Source: Gammaproteobacteria bacterium HGW-Gammaproteobacteria-15 (lineage in GTDB: Bacteria > Pseudomonadota > Gammaproteobacteria > Enterobacterales > Alteromonadaceae). From it: 64,000 nucleotides of DNA. The notes under the pieces were generated by a model that worked only from the letters and a program-made list of their open reading frames with translations, was not told the origin of the DNA and ran no database searches. Position 1 is the stretch's first letter; each line of letters starts with the position of its first letter. The stretch covers positions 186,001 to 250,000 of the forward strand of contig PGZF01000004.1 in assembly GCA_002840125.1 (NCBI GenBank), given 5' to 3'. The position numbers and the translations under genes are program-made. Below, piece by piece: positions 63,988-64,000 of the stretch.

Positions 63988-64000
63988 CGCCCACCCTTTA

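Noticed and set aside
1-64000. CRISPR arrays, rRNA and tRNA genes
   Set aside because: No spaced direct-repeat series and no tRNA or rRNA signature words were found when reading both strands.

Overview
The window looks like chromosome of an aquatic gammaproteobacterium of the Alteromonadales/Chromatiales type (Rheinheimera/Alishewanella-like). This is inferred from the E. coli-like order yicC/rph-pyrE-dgkA-slmA-dut-coaBC/radC-rpmB-rpmG-mutM, intact recC-recB-recD, several TonB-dependent receptors, a TPP-riboswitch thiamine-salvage operon and moderately high GC. No tRNA, rRNA, CRISPR array, transposase or integrase was seen.

Layout. 0-2.7 kb: secreted alpha/beta hydrolases, an AraC regulator and an SRPBCC protein. 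2.8-7.7 kb: an AT-richer accessory block with a Tse2-like toxin and Tsi2-like immunity gene, an unrecognised gene with a membrane-like C-terminus, a PD-(D/E)XK nuclease-like protein, and a HicA-like/HTH pair with its own promoter-operator. 7.9-13.2 kb: LysE exporter, DUF502 protein, Rrf2 regulator with a divergent flavin oxidoreductase, and fatty acid cis/trans isomerase. 13.3-22.4 kb: recCBD. 22.4-24.1 kb: a hipBA module behind a 16-bp-arm inverted repeat. 24.1-31.7 kb: a sucrose regulon (TonB receptor, MFS permease, sucrose phosphorylase, fructokinase, LacI regulator) tied together by three copies of one 14-bp palindrome. 31.8-35.7 kb: succinate-semialdehyde dehydrogenase, a stand-alone BLUF photoreceptor and a second hipBA module with three operators. 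35.9-45.6 kb: the housekeeping block, with dgkA flanked by two copies of a ~100-bp structured repeat, ending in an Omp85-type barrel. 45.7-50.4 kb: MscS channel, mgtE with a long leader, and a cation diffusion facilitator. 50.5-53.6 kb: an arsenate operon (ArsC-ArsR fusion, GAPDH, ArsJ). 53.7-56.4 kb: chemoreceptor and lipoprotein. 56.5-60.5 kb: TPP riboswitch, TonB receptor, thiamine-binding protein, PnuT and a kinase. 60.5-64 kb: a small HTH protein, an exported oligopeptidase B-like peptidase and a Fur-controlled DUF4198 protein.

How parts work together. The sucrose cluster takes the sugar across both membranes, splits it phosphorolytically and phosphorylates the fructose. The ars operon makes and exports 1-arseno-3-phosphoglycerate and also encodes a sensor/reductase. 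The thiamine operon runs outer-membrane uptake, inner-membrane uptake and trapping. The most interesting unexplained items are the orphan Tse2/Tsi2-like pair, the nuclease and its neighbour, the covarying repeat around dgkA and the mgtE leader with a proline-containing short ORF.
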